A program made the translations under genes and the position numbers. The notes below the pieces were generated by a model that saw only the letters and a program-made list of their open reading frames with translations, was not told the origin of the DNA and searched no databases. Of a DNA stretch of 64,000 nt, positions 22,573 to 33,310 are shown piece after piece (positions within the stretch are counted from its first letter, which is position 1; the number at the start of each line of letters is the position of its first letter). Origin of the DNA: Paracyclopina nana (taxonomy: Eukaryota > Arthropoda > Copepoda > Cyclopoida > Cyclopettidae); contig JAGUCH010000004.1 of NCBI GenBank assembly GCA_019096065.1, forward strand, positions 6,200,001-6,264,000. The letters run 5' to 3'.

Positions 22573-25500
22573 CTAATCGTTGTTCCACTCGATGTCATGG
22601 CGGTTCTGAAGCAGATTGCAACGAGTAATCGACTCCAATCGCTTACGAGCGGATATCTCTTCTTCCAGTCGAATTTGCAAATTGCGATTTTGATCCCTCA
22701 ATTGGTAAATTTCGTCTCTCAGAGTATTCAAATTATCGGCCAACGACCTGAAATATGAATTAATTAATGGTGCACCATCTTTAATTATGAATCCGGTAAT
22801 TTTACCTATCATCGTTGCTTGATGAACTCTGCTCCATGGGAGAGGTGAGTTTCTCTTCGTCAGCGAGTAATACTGGCAAGTTGTCAAGCATAGCTGAAAA
22901 GTGTCCAAAAAAGGTGAAAAGAAGCCTTTTAATAAAAGCGTTTCCGATCCACGTGATACGGATTTATTTCATCCAAAAGAAGCAACAAGATCACCAATCG
23001 ATAATCGGGGGGAAGTAAAAAAAAAAAAGAATTTCGAAGCAGCACATATTGAAGAAGACTATAGCAGAATGAATGAAGAAGTTGTCAATAAAAATGTCAC
23101 GAAATGCATGCTTCATTATTGGTTTTTCCTGTTTGTAATTGAGGCAAAATACCACGCATATTAAATGAATGAGTTGCCAGGCAAGACAAACGGGGAGATA
23201 TCAAAAGCCTTTATGAGATAGAACATTTTTGCTATGAATAGCAAAAAAAAACCATAAAGCCTCTAATAACAAAATGGTCTCTGAGCCATACGCAAGCAAG
23301 TAGAAAGAGCAGTAACATCTTTAGATGTAGTAAAAATGTAAGCGAAATTCTTGCAAAATTAATATGGCCATATATTTCCGTGCGCGTGAAATCGGCAAAT
23401 AAACCCACTGTGTATGGGCTTTTTTAGCATACATGCCTGTGCTATGACGCTGGTACTTGAATGTCAAGTGGATCTAAAATTCTGCTAATGCTCTAATGAA
23501 AAAAAAGCCTAAAAGATGTGCAAGTGAGGCTGCTTTTATCATAGCTTTTTCGTCGTTTTTTTCACTGTGGTGGCCACAACTCCGCAACACCAATTGGAAG
23601 TTGTAGTTCCATGAATTTTGCACTTATTCAGTGCCTTTTTGCTCGACTTGGGAGTGCATGGAAGGCAACCAGCTCCAAGCTGGAATGAATCGCGGTTCGA
23701 GATAGAATCTTCATCGTCAAAATAAAGATCTAGATCTCGAATGACAGTCGCTTTAGCCTCGCTTTGTGCGCTCTTTTGCCGCTGCAAAAAGACTGGAACT
23801 TGGCCTTCTTCGACAAGCAACTCGATTTCCTCATCTTCCTCATCCTCAATGTCTTCATCAGACAAGAAGGAATCGCAAGAGTGTTCGAGAAGTTTACACA
23901 CGGAATCCTCGCGAAGAGGCGTTCGTCTAGCCGGACTCAGATAAAATTGCTGATCAAATTCTACTCACAAAATCCATTAGAGAGAAGAGCAGGAAAAAGG
24001 AGAAATAGCCGAGTTGGACAATGTTATGTCAAATGGCTGACAGCTGATAAATGGTACTCACTTGACGTGGAAAACGTGTGCCTCTGCTTGGAAGTGGAAG
24101 ACAGCGAACAGTAGGCCTCAATCACTCTTAAAATTTGCATGTCCTCCTCGTACGTCGTCTCAGGGTCTGGAAAATGAGAAGGTGTTGCATAACATTAGGA
24201 AAGTCCTTAATTCTGATTATATGAAAAGACTTTATGTCATGTGTCAGATTAACGAGAAATTTAATCAACCTAGCGAGAAGAAACGAAAAACAAACAGAAA
24301 AAAGCAGAACGTGATTTCTGTGGAAAACGCGAGCATTTGTATCTACACAGAGCTATTAGGGAGTACAAAAAGTGGCGACTACAATGCGAGTTGTGTATTG
24401 ACACCACTTCAATCAAGCAAATGATGTATTTCTCTCTCTTATCTTTTCCGAATAATGCCTTGCTTTGTTTGCTCATGGCTAAAGGTCTGGCGAACAGACT
24501 TACCCTTCTTTGTGATGAGGCTATTTTTCGAGCTGATGGAATTCCTTTTGCTGCCCCCGGAGGAGCTTTCTGTTTGAATCAAACAGATCCTCGAGGGAGG
24601 TGCTGGCCTTAAACATGACATTTTCCATAGCTGAGTTGGGCCCTTGGGTTGCTTCTGAGGAGTTACGTTGGGGCTGCTTGAAGGTGGAGGAGGACCTGAC
24701 ACGATTTTCTGCAAGAAAAGTATTTGGATTTTAAAGCAAACGCCTTCTCCCAATATTGAACAGGCAAGAAAGCAAGCGTGGTAATTCGCACATTTTAGAA
24801 TAGTATTGGTTAGTTCAAAGATGCTGTGTGGAGGAACACCATGCCAGGTCTTTTTATGAACACTCGTTTTTCTTGCCTGTTCGATAAAATTCATAAGAGG
24901 GTTCCAAAGTGCCAACTACGTTCATCAAAGTCGTCTTTGGATAGCGATGACATAGGTAGAAGCAAGTCTTCCTCCTCACGAGGCAAATCTCTGTTAAGTG
25001 GCTGAAACTCTTCTTCACTACTAAGGGTTCTTTCGTAGCAAATGTAAGGCTGACATTTAAAAGCTTTCATCTTTGGCGGCCTTTTATCTATGTTTTTCAA
25101 CAAGTCTGGCGTGGGACTCGCTTTAGGAGGAGAAATCTGGGCTTGAATTTCGACGCAGTATCTTTGCTCTTTCGGCGATTTACAAGTCCTGAGGGACTCG
25201 TAAATGTGATTTGGCTCATCGCATTCATTCTCCGCTAAAGCCTCCTTCGAGGTGGCAACATATTGATAAGTTTGCCCATAATTAGACTCGAAACTGACTT
25301 CGTAATCCGATGACGAATTGAGCAAGAAAGGGTTTTTGCTATCATCGTACCTAGGTGCCTTTTTCGGTTTGATCACTCTAGCATATTGCACTTGACGAGG
25401 ACCAAACGTTTCATGTATTATGACAGGCTTATCATAACTGCTACGACTTTGATTAACGTCATGCCTGTCGCAATACCTTTCATCTTCAGCAGCTTTCCTG

Positions 25501-28500
25501 AGCTTATTGCGACGAGGCCTTAGGCCATCAGGAGAAGATCCAATTTGGTTATGACTTCTCTGCGGCTCCTCATATGATGATACTATAGCATGATGTTCTG
25601 AGAAATGGTTTTTGGAAGTAATTGACTTTCTTGTTGAGCAGCTCCTTCCGCGCAACGTTGGGTCCTTTGTTGAATCTCCTTCAATTGCGACAATGGCGTA
25701 ATCTCTCGGATTTCCTTCGACGTAACTTTGATTACCATATCCATCACAACGGTGGAACTTCGTAATTGGAGAAAAGCTGCTCAGGCTTATGCTGCTGCCA
25801 GCATTGCGTGGATTTTGAGCGTTGCGGCTAGGTAAGCTGCGTCCACTGCTCATAGCGGAACATTCATTTTCATTTGATTTAGCGCTGTAATTCTGCTGCA
25901 GTGGAGCATAATTTTCGTGAAATGTATCCGATTCTTCGGTTGCATTGCTCGTTTCGCGACTCTCAATCTGCCCAATCATGTGAATTGGTGGCTTGGAAAG
26001 AAGTGGTATCACAGGAGAGGCTATTGGTCTCCTAAACTCTTGTTCCACAGGTAAAATAACAAGCTCGGATTTGTGATCTCTCAAGGCATTCTCAGTGACT
26101 ATCACAGCCCAATTTTCGTCGTTAGAGTACTCATCGACTTTGGTAAAGTCTTCATAGTCAACTTGCAGTGGAGGGCAGTAGGGCAAAAATAAGGAGTTTT
26201 GTGAGGGTGTTTTATCAATGAATACTATGCTATCAATATTGTTTCTAAAAGACGGGGGACACGAGGTGTCCCTCTTGTCTTTGTAATTACTGACATCAAC
26301 ACTATCACAGCTCAAACTTCTCGTTCGATTGCATTCCTGAATCATTGCTGGCAGCTTTCTTTTTAGAGAGCAACTTCGCCTCAAATCTTCTACACTATTG
26401 TGAATTGTGCTACACTCTTCACTTTTTTTGCCTGCATCATCTTCGTCGTCGTCATCTTCCTCGACAGATGAGACGACAGGCGTGGGCAACAAAATGGTAA
26501 TTTCGTCACTCGAGTTGTCCCTACTGTTTATGTACCTAATGTAACCAAAAGGGTTGTCATCTTCATCAATAAGAGCCTCTCGTTTGGAGTCGTCTAAGCA
26601 AACTTCTTGTTTGTATAACCGTCTGAATCGCCAAGGCGAGATAAGTTGTAGGTCGTCTTCGACAAACTTTGTCTTTTCTTGAGTCATTTCTTGAATGGCT
26701 TGCAAAGTAAGTCTACCTTCTTCGAGGGCATCTCGAATCCATAGAGTCAAAAGCAAATAGGGCGGAGAAACGAGAGCTGAACTTACATGAGGAGGTGGCA
26801 TGGGCAGATGATTTTGCTGGCCCTGCACTGAATTCCCAGCAGCCGAAACCATGGATGATGTCCTGGCACATTTGATTTGCTGACGCAGAATTTCAACCCA
26901 ACGCAACGATTCAGTCCTCGTGATGCAAGAGACCAGAATCCGATCGATCATCGGCCCTAGGAAGTAATAGATGAAAATCAATGAGATATCATTGTTACAG
27001 ACACCGAGTTAAAATACCGGTGATCTCAAATGAGTTTTTGACTGCATCTGTGTCTTCTAGGCGGTTCACAGCTATCCCAGATAATGGCAGTTTTCCCTAC
27101 ATGAAATCATGAAATGCCGGTGGTCATTAAGAAATTGCAGAAATCATGATGTTACTTCGTAGATGAACCCAGACATTCGCGTAGAAACGCTCAAAATGAG
27201 CAAAGTATTTGGGAAAAGCACAAAATATCTGTCTTTGTGATCTGCGCCCACTGTGACGGAGCCAACGTGAAGAATATCCCCCAAACTGGCTAATTCTTCT
27301 CCTTCCCACTCACGTATGGTCCCCGTGAGAATTTCTAGCTCTAGCTCTTTCTGTCGACGCTGTTTGGCGCAGTCTGCCTGCAATTTAAAAATAAAGGATG
27401 AAATTACTGCATCAGAATTCTCGAAATTCGAGTTACGGCAATGTTCTTGTAAAATCCTATAGATCGTTGACAATCTCCTCGGTCGACATGATCATCTTCC
27501 AAGTGTTGTTCTAGCTCTTGTGACACACTGGCGTATCTTTCAAGTTGTCTGAATGGCTTTGACAGGCCAGTGGTCAGGGTCATCAATCCAGGAGAAGGTG
27601 CACCTTGATTGTCCATGAACTTGTCCAGGCTGGACCGAAATCTTTCGAGGACTGACACCGCCTTTGGGTGATTGGCCCAATAGGTCATGTGGGCACTTTT
27701 AATTGTTGCTCCACTCGTAAGCAGTATTTTACCAATACGTTGCTCCCTAGGAGACTTCTTTGGAGGAGCCTCTTCTTCAAGCGCTGCGGCAAGATTTCTG
27801 TGAACTTGCATCATTTCTTCAATATTGCCAACCAAGAACTTGTAATCAAATGGAGGCATGCTAAAAATCAAAGGGTCTAATACTTGTTTACTTATAAGTA
27901 GAAAGTGAACTTTACATGTCTGCTCGTGAGAGAGGCTCTAGGTATGAGGTGAATAGAGCCTGCAGTTCGTCCACAAACTCATTTTCCTTGTCAACCAAGT
28001 CTCTGATGACTTGCTGTCTATTCTCTATTTGTTGAGCCAAAAGCTCTGCCGCCGTTGTTGGGTCAATGACTGCACCTGGGGAAGAGCCCGTTTCAGAGAT
28101 GGGCGAAGAATCTTTTATTTCAGAAACATAGTTCGATGGGAACCATCCAGTTTTGCCTGTTTCTCGTGAGGTTCCTTCCCACCAACCTCCATCTTCTCTT
28201 TGTGTCACGATTATAATTTCTCCCTTTTTCAAGCTGAGCTGAAAATTTAGCATAAAAGTGTGAATTTCTGATATTAACACCACTGTAAAATTACTTTTAA
28301 TAAACGAACTACAAGACAACTAAGCAAATTAAGGTAGAACAAAAAATATTTGGCAGTCCAGGAAAGAGCGATGTAAAGTCACATTTTTAGAGACAACGGC
28401 ATTCCTTTCTCTAATTTATGTCACCCACATTCTTCTCGGGGCTCTAAAAATAACAGAACATAGAAAAAGTTACCTCGTCATTGTTCGACGCCTTGAATTT

Positions 28501-28551
28501 GTAGATCGCCTTGACGGTGAACTTTTCGCTACCGTTCATGGTGCTTGCCAT
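22573..28551 (-). CDS. ARHGEF7: PIX-type Rho guanine nucleotide exchange factor (SH3-DH-PH-coiled coil)
   Basis: PIX activates Rac/Cdc42 and scaffolds GIT and PAK at focal complexes and synapses. Exons: 28551-28474, 28238-27916, 27860-27437, 27377-27156, 27096-27018, 26956-26787, 24708-24504, 24166-24062, 23960-23539 (stop), with a later pair 22893-22806 and 22747-22573. Domains in order: SH3 (residues about 8-68, GGWWEG, GWFPSNYV), DH (about 105-285, ENEFVDELQ, GLSKPFRQLERY), PH (about 300-430, RYFVLFPNTLLILS, MIDRILVSC), the SCLRPAPP motif and EEDMQILRVIEAYCS. No calponin-homology domain precedes the SH3. The last two exons encode the trimerising coiled coil (SLADNLNTLRDEIYQLRDQN). The donor joining exon 9 to the coiled-coil exons is unresolved, so either exon 9 ends one isoform (675 residues) or part of it is spliced out. 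Minus strand, divergent from the zinc-finger gene. Confidence 0.9.
23380..23411. repeat. Isolated end of the ACAGTGG-type TIR element
   Basis: The 17-bp stretch GTGCGCGTGAAATCGGC and the following ACCCACTGT repeat the right end of the element at 53904-54358. No partner end was found nearby. It lies in an intron of the PIX gene. Confidence 0.55.
24891..26786 (-). CDS. 631-codon open extension of the PIX PH exon (alternative terminal coding region)
   Basis: The frame does not close at the GTAAGT donor (26786) that ends the PH exon; it stays open for 631 further codons to TGA at 24893-24891. Reading through would give a product of about 1,063 residues lacking the later exons and coiled coil. 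The segment is Ser/Asp/Glu-rich with an acidic run (VEEDDDDEDD, about 26440-26470), two NPF tripeptides (26555-26547 and 25334-25326) of the type bound by EH domains, and many tyrosines. I know no vertebrate PIX with this segment. A run of this length in 41%-GC DNA is very unlikely by chance, so I take it as coding, either by intron retention or as an alternative last exon. Confidence 0.65.
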   Translation of the reverse strand, partial: VSSALVSPPYLLLTLWIRDALEEGRLTLQAIQEMTQEKTKFVEDDLQLISPWRFRRLYKQEVCLDDSKREALIDEDDNPFGYIRYINSRDNSSDEITILLPTPVVSSVEEDDDDEDDAGKKSEECSTIHNSVEDLRRSCSLKRKLPAMIQECNRTRSLSCDSVDVSNYKDKRDTSCPPSFRNNIDSIVFIDKTPSQNSLFLPYCPPLQVDYEDFTKVDEYSNDENWAVIVTENALRDHKSELVILPVEQEFRRPIASPVIPLLSKPPIHMIGQIESRETSNATEESDTFHENYAPLQQNYSAKSNENECSAMSSGRSLPSRNAQNPRNAGSSISLSSFSPITKFHRCDGYGNQSYVEGNPRDYAIVAIEGDSTKDPTLRGRSCSTRKSITSKNHFSEHHAIVSSYEEPQRSHNQIGSSPDGLRPRRNKLRKAAEDERYCDRHDVNQSRSSYDKPVIIHETFGPRQVQYARVIKPKKAPRYDDSKNPFLLNSSSDYEVSFESNYGQTYQYVATSKEALAENECDEPNHIYESLRTCKSPKEQRYCVEIQAQISPPKASPTPDLLKNIDKRPPKMKAFKCQPYICYERTLSSEEEFQPLNRDLPREEEDLLLPMSSLSKDDFDERSWHFGTLL

Positions 28552-29394
28552 GGCTTTCAACAGTTGTCCTTCTCCGTAGATTGTCTTTGCAAAAACGAGC
28601 TGTTATGAAGCAAAGAATTTTAATGCTTTTGGCAAACTGCCACAAAGTAGAAACGACATACCTCAAACTGCTTCCATCAAGATTGTCACTGTAGCGATAA
28701 ATTTGATGATAATCTTTCCACCTCGGAAAATTTCGTGAAATGAAAGGTGGGACAACAAGCTCCGAACTTTCCAGTTTACTCTATCTTATAGCCCAGCAAC
28801 TTGTGACGCCCATGAAATCATAAAGGAACTTTTTGGGAAGTATGTTTACATTTTCAGACAGGCTTTGAAAAGCAGGATCGATTCACCTCGAAACCTTAAA
28901 AGTCCAAAGAAGTCGGTCGTAATGGGGGATTATTCCTAAAAAATGGTCTTTTAGATTATTGTCTAAGTAAAAATGCACTTTTTAATCACTTAATTACTTT
29001 AAATTTGCTCTCAAACTAGACGAAAGTATTGCAATTTGTAGTAACAAAACGCCTTAGAAAAGAAAAGTATAAAAGAAACTTGTTCTCTAATTTTAAGGCA
29101 AGTGTCATACAAATAAATGCGTAGGATAATTGACGATATCTAAATTTTTTAAGTTTACTAGAATTTCTCGAGGTGTAATAATTTTAGTTATTGTTTACAA
29201 GTATTGATAACTATTTTGAATTGAAAAAAATGAATCGTGTCTTTCATTTTCAAGTTGTTATTACTGGTTTGGAATAAAACCTACCGGTTTCCGCGCTTTC
29301 AAAACTCAATGTAAACTGCGAAGCAAAACTGCAAAATACTGAAAGCTAGGCGTCTTGTGCAAATTCGATGTTAAGTTGACAATTGACTGCGACT
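28552..29394. other. Divergent promoter region of PIX and the zinc-finger gene
   Basis: About 840 bp between two head-to-head start codons. It is A/T-rich and I see no further gene. Confidence 0.5.
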
Positions 29395-31431
29395 ATGGAG
29401 GAAACGACGTTCAGCGCCGAGAAAAGCCAAAATGTTTTGGTGACTCTACGCGAACACTTGAGCGTAGCTTTCCCCAATTTATCTGCTTGCATCTCCATGA
29501 GCCAAATTCGAAATGACACAACTGGCAACATTTCAATGGTGATGCCTCTCAAGTCGAAATCTGAGCCGACTGGAAGCTCAACTAAGGGCTACATAAACAT
29601 GGGACTTCCTTTGGACACTCCAACGTTCATGCTTCAAGTAAGTCGTTGCCTGCTTTTCAACGAAGCAATTTTGACAGCTTATTTCAGTTCACTCCCATGG
29701 CTATTGTGACGGACGAAGAATCTCCCAGTCCATCTTCAAGGTCCCTTTTAAGCGTCTCTCTAGCCACTTATCACGGGGTAATATTGAAGAAGGATTTCCT
29801 CACCTTTTACATCAATTTCAACAACCCACACAACCTCGATGAAGCAGAGCTGCGAACCTCAACGTGCGATCTGCTGACTAAACTTGAAGTATTTCCTCAA
29901 GGATACAGACTATGCTCAGGATTGAGCTCTTCCTCTGAAAATTTGAAGATCGAAACTGTGTTCATTGAGCCGTTTGGTGAGAACCGAAATGAGTTGGTCG
30001 TTGTGCGATCAAGAAAGTGTGAATTCATGCTCGAAATGGAGGAGATGTTCAGTGAGGACAAAATTGAGGGTGACAGGACTACATGTATTCAATGTGGGCT
30101 TCTTCAAAACTCAACCATTTGCTTCAAAGAAGAGCAGTTTATTACTCCAGACTTGGGGGATTCAGACCAGGAAAACCAAGGGTAATTCAAATCATTTAAT
30201 TGTAGCATGCTTTTTCAGAGCTATTGTATTAAGGTACAATCTTGAAGACACCATAGCTGAAGAGAACGACAGGGTGAAAGATCCCGATTGGGAGGGTAGG
30301 AAACCTTCGAAAATATTAGAAAGCAATGAATACTTATGTAATCACTGCGACAAAAGATTCAAGACTGAGCGTGCACTTAGAAGGCACGAGGACCAAGAGG
30401 TTTTCGAGAAGACCAAGTGTTCGAAATGCAACAAGAAATTTAGCTCTACCGTCATACTCCAAGATCATCAGGAGAAATGCTCAGGAGTACAGAAGAGCTC
30501 TACGAACGTTGTGAGAAAACGTAAGAGAGCTTCCATCCTGGTTAAGAAACGCAAAAGAAAGTCGAATATTTTAAATGAAGGAGACTTGACTGTGTTTGAC
30601 AAGGCTTGCCCTGTATGCTTCAGGCGTTTTGCCATGGCAACAAGATTTGACCAGCATATGGAATTACACAAAAGGCGCATTGAAAACTTGTATGTTGAAA
30701 CGCCTTGTCCTATGGATGCCTGCGATCAGGTTTTCGCTGATCGAATTTTGCTCATAGCTCACTACAAATCTGAGCACAATTCCGATGCTGTGCCTTGTGC
30801 GTCATGCCTCAAAATCATCAAAACGGCCAAACTGAGGAACCATTTTTTCACCGAACATCCCACTCAGCAGTTCATATGCCAAATTTGCAACAAAGTTTGC
30901 CCATTTTTGTCGCAACTGAAGCAGCACACCAAAGGTACTTATACTACTTAATTTTTTTCAATTGGCTGTCTATTACAATAATTTTATCACCTCACAGAAG
31001 TCCATTCATCGGAAAAGTCCAAAGACGTCGTTTGTGAGCAATGTGGTAACAGGTATCGTCGTGAAGCTGGGTTACGTCAACATATGGCTAGCGCTCATTC
31101 AGCTCATCGAGATTTCAACTGCTTCCATTGTGGAAAAGGGTTCACAACTCAAACGCGGCTCACTCAGCATGTTCGCATCCACACTGGTGCCAAGCCATTC
31201 AAGTGTAAGCTCTGCGAGTACAAATCCAATAGAGCTGACAATGTGCTATTTCATTGCCGAAAAGTGCACAAAATCCAAAAGCCTTCAAAAGTGGACGATG
31301 TCCAAATATTTGAAGAACAGTTGGTCGATGACTACAAGAATTTCCCGATCAAGATGCTGCCTGATATTGAAATACCTCTACCAAATGTTAGTACTGTAGC
31401 TACAATAGTTGTAAATCAGATGACGGCTTAG
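29395..31431 (+). CDS. C2H2 zinc-finger protein
   Basis: Exons 29395-29637, 29688-30181, 30219-30934 and 30998-31431 join in frame to 628 residues; the introns are 36-63 bp. The first 270 residues have no domain I recognise. From about residue 285 there are eight or nine zinc fingers: CNHCDKRF (second His not evident), CSKCNKKF (last ligand Cys), CPVCFRRF, CPMDACDQVF (four residues between the cysteines), CASCLKII, CQICNKVC (split by the last intron), CEQCGNRY, CFHCGKGF and CKLCEYKS. Only the last two are joined by a TGAKPF linker, typical of sequence-specific DNA binding. A basic cluster (RKRKRASILVKKRKRK) between fingers 2 and 3 looks like a nuclear signal. A nuclear DNA-binding role is likely; the targets are unknown. 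No named ortholog was recognised. Confidence 0.85.
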
Positions 31432-31766
31432 ATTAAATGAAATAGTATATTTATCTATGACCCTCGAGACTTTGGTAAGATGAAAGTTCCTCAATTGTTG
31501 TTGTTTTATTATTTTTTTCAGCATTTTACATGTTTTTTTATTACAGTATTGCATAGAGAAGTAGTTGAAAAAGCATTAGTGTTTGATGAGTGAATTTTTC
31601 CGTGTGTGTGTATGATATCAATCTTAGAATTTTACAAGTAAAAATGAGGACAGAAGAACCTAAAAGGATTTTCAGAATGGGCTGAACTTAGAGACAGAGG
31701 CTGGGAAATTCACCTAATTTAGTAGTAAAGAAGGTTTGGGCTTTGTCTGGTCGAGAAATCGTATTA

Positions 31767-32420
31767 TTAAAGAAGCTCCTCTTGTGATCTTCTCACGCAT
31801 CGGGCAACTTTTCTTTTGAATTCCGGGTAGTTCTCTCGCCATTCTTTGGCAGCATCAACGTTTGCTGGAGATCTATAAAAAAAGAGGAGAACATTTATCA
31901 AGAACCAGTTGGAAAATCAGTTAAATATAAGCATCCAGACACTACTGGAATTAAAGAGCTTTAAAAGTGATCACAGATCCAATCAGGGTTGACAGAGTAC
32001 AAAGATGACTTACTCATCGTTAGGATCTGCCAACATCGAGATGACTGAGACGAGTATTGTCTCCACAGTGTGAACAGGCAACCATCTTTCACTAGCTTTT
32101 TCGTAGCCCCATCTGTCATCCCCAGGCTCGTGAAGGATGGAGATGCACACATCGCCATTCTTCTCGATATTAGGGTGCCAGATCTCGGTGATGACCTTCA
32201 ACTTTGGCGGCCGCAGAGGGTATTCTTTTGGGAAAATGAGGTGACACTTGAAGAACCCACCCTCGTACAGGGTATCTGAGGGACCGATGATCAGGACCTC
32301 CCATTTGAAGATATCACTTTCATCTATCAGGCCTGCGCTAAAGCCTTCCACTGGGTTTTTGTTCAGCTCAGACAATTGCTTGCGCAACAGAAGAGCGGCT
32401 TGACCCCCATCAGAGCTCAT
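31767..32420 (-). CDS. UBE2G1: Ubiquitin-conjugating enzyme E2 G1
   Basis: Exons 32420-32014 and 31872-31767 join in phase 2 to 170 residues, exactly the human length. UBE2G1 extends Lys48-linked chains, notably on substrates primed by cullin-RING ligases. The UBC fold is complete: NPVEGFSAGL, YPLRPPK, HPN (82-84) and active-site Cys92 in NGDVCISIL, followed by the acidic loop (HEPGDDRWGYE) that marks the G-type E2s, and ERWLPVHTVETI. The C-terminal exon reads ANVDAAKEWRE and ends EELL. Tail to tail with the zinc-finger gene, head to head with CWF19L1. DCAF15, a receptor for the same ligase class, lies 9 kb away, probably by chance. Confidence 0.97.
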
Positions 32421-33310
32421 ATTTGCGTTATTATGGAGAGGTTATCAGTATCTCGTTAAGAGTCTCTTGGTAATGACAAAGCACTTCGATTTATACACCA
32501 GGAATCTTGGAGCGTGAGCTATAAATGAAAAAATAAAGTTTGACGTAACGTGGGCGAGACTGGAAAGAATTTTGATCAAATAAATTAGAAGATACGCAAT
32601 TTTACACATAAAACCACCAGGGAGGCTTATTGTCTAATATATGACTGCATAGAGAAACTTTCACGTGAAGATTGCCGTCTTTGAAAACGGCCTCAGAGGA
32701 TGATAAACTGAAAAGAGGCCCCACAAAAGTAGTCAAATTGGTCACAATTACCTTGAATGTTTCTTTGGATCGTCTTTTGTTTTGACCTGTGGTGGTTTCA
32801 CAGAAAAATAACGCAAAATCTAACGCGAACGCGTGGCTTTGTTCTCTCAATAAAAGAAAAGCTATAAGATTATTCGAGGCGAGGTCGGGCTCCCAGAGTG
32901 AAGCATCTATTTATACTAGTCTTTCTATTGAAAAAAGCCGCTTTTCACAGTCACCTGCAGTAGCATAGGCCAGTTCTGCTACGATTTTGTGGCTTCCATT
33001 GAGCTTCGTGACCAGCTGGTCGGGGAAATAGGGAAATTACTTTGACTTCTTTGAGGCAATCTGAATTTGAAAGGTAGCTAAAATGCATAAAATTCAAGAA
33101 AAAATAAACAATAATTTCATATTTCAAATGAGAAAAAATAATTTAATCGTCATTCACATGTTTTGCTCAAGTACCGTCACTTTAAAGGAATAAAAAGTGT
33201 AAATGGACAAAAAAGTGTAGATTGTCTTAGAATTTGGTACTATTTGTCTCTCCCCGGTACCGGCTCGTTGCAAAAACGAAAACAAAACATTCAAAACACA
33301 ATCCGGGAAA
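32421..33310. other. Divergent promoter region of UBE2G1 and CWF19L1
   Basis: About 890 bp between head-to-head genes. No further gene was recognised. Confidence 0.5.

Noticed and set aside
29965-30218. Possible continuous exon across 29965-30951 in the zinc-finger gene
   Set aside because: The stretch before 30219 is a different frame from the conserved upstream exon; a 37-bp GT-AG intron restores the proper frame.
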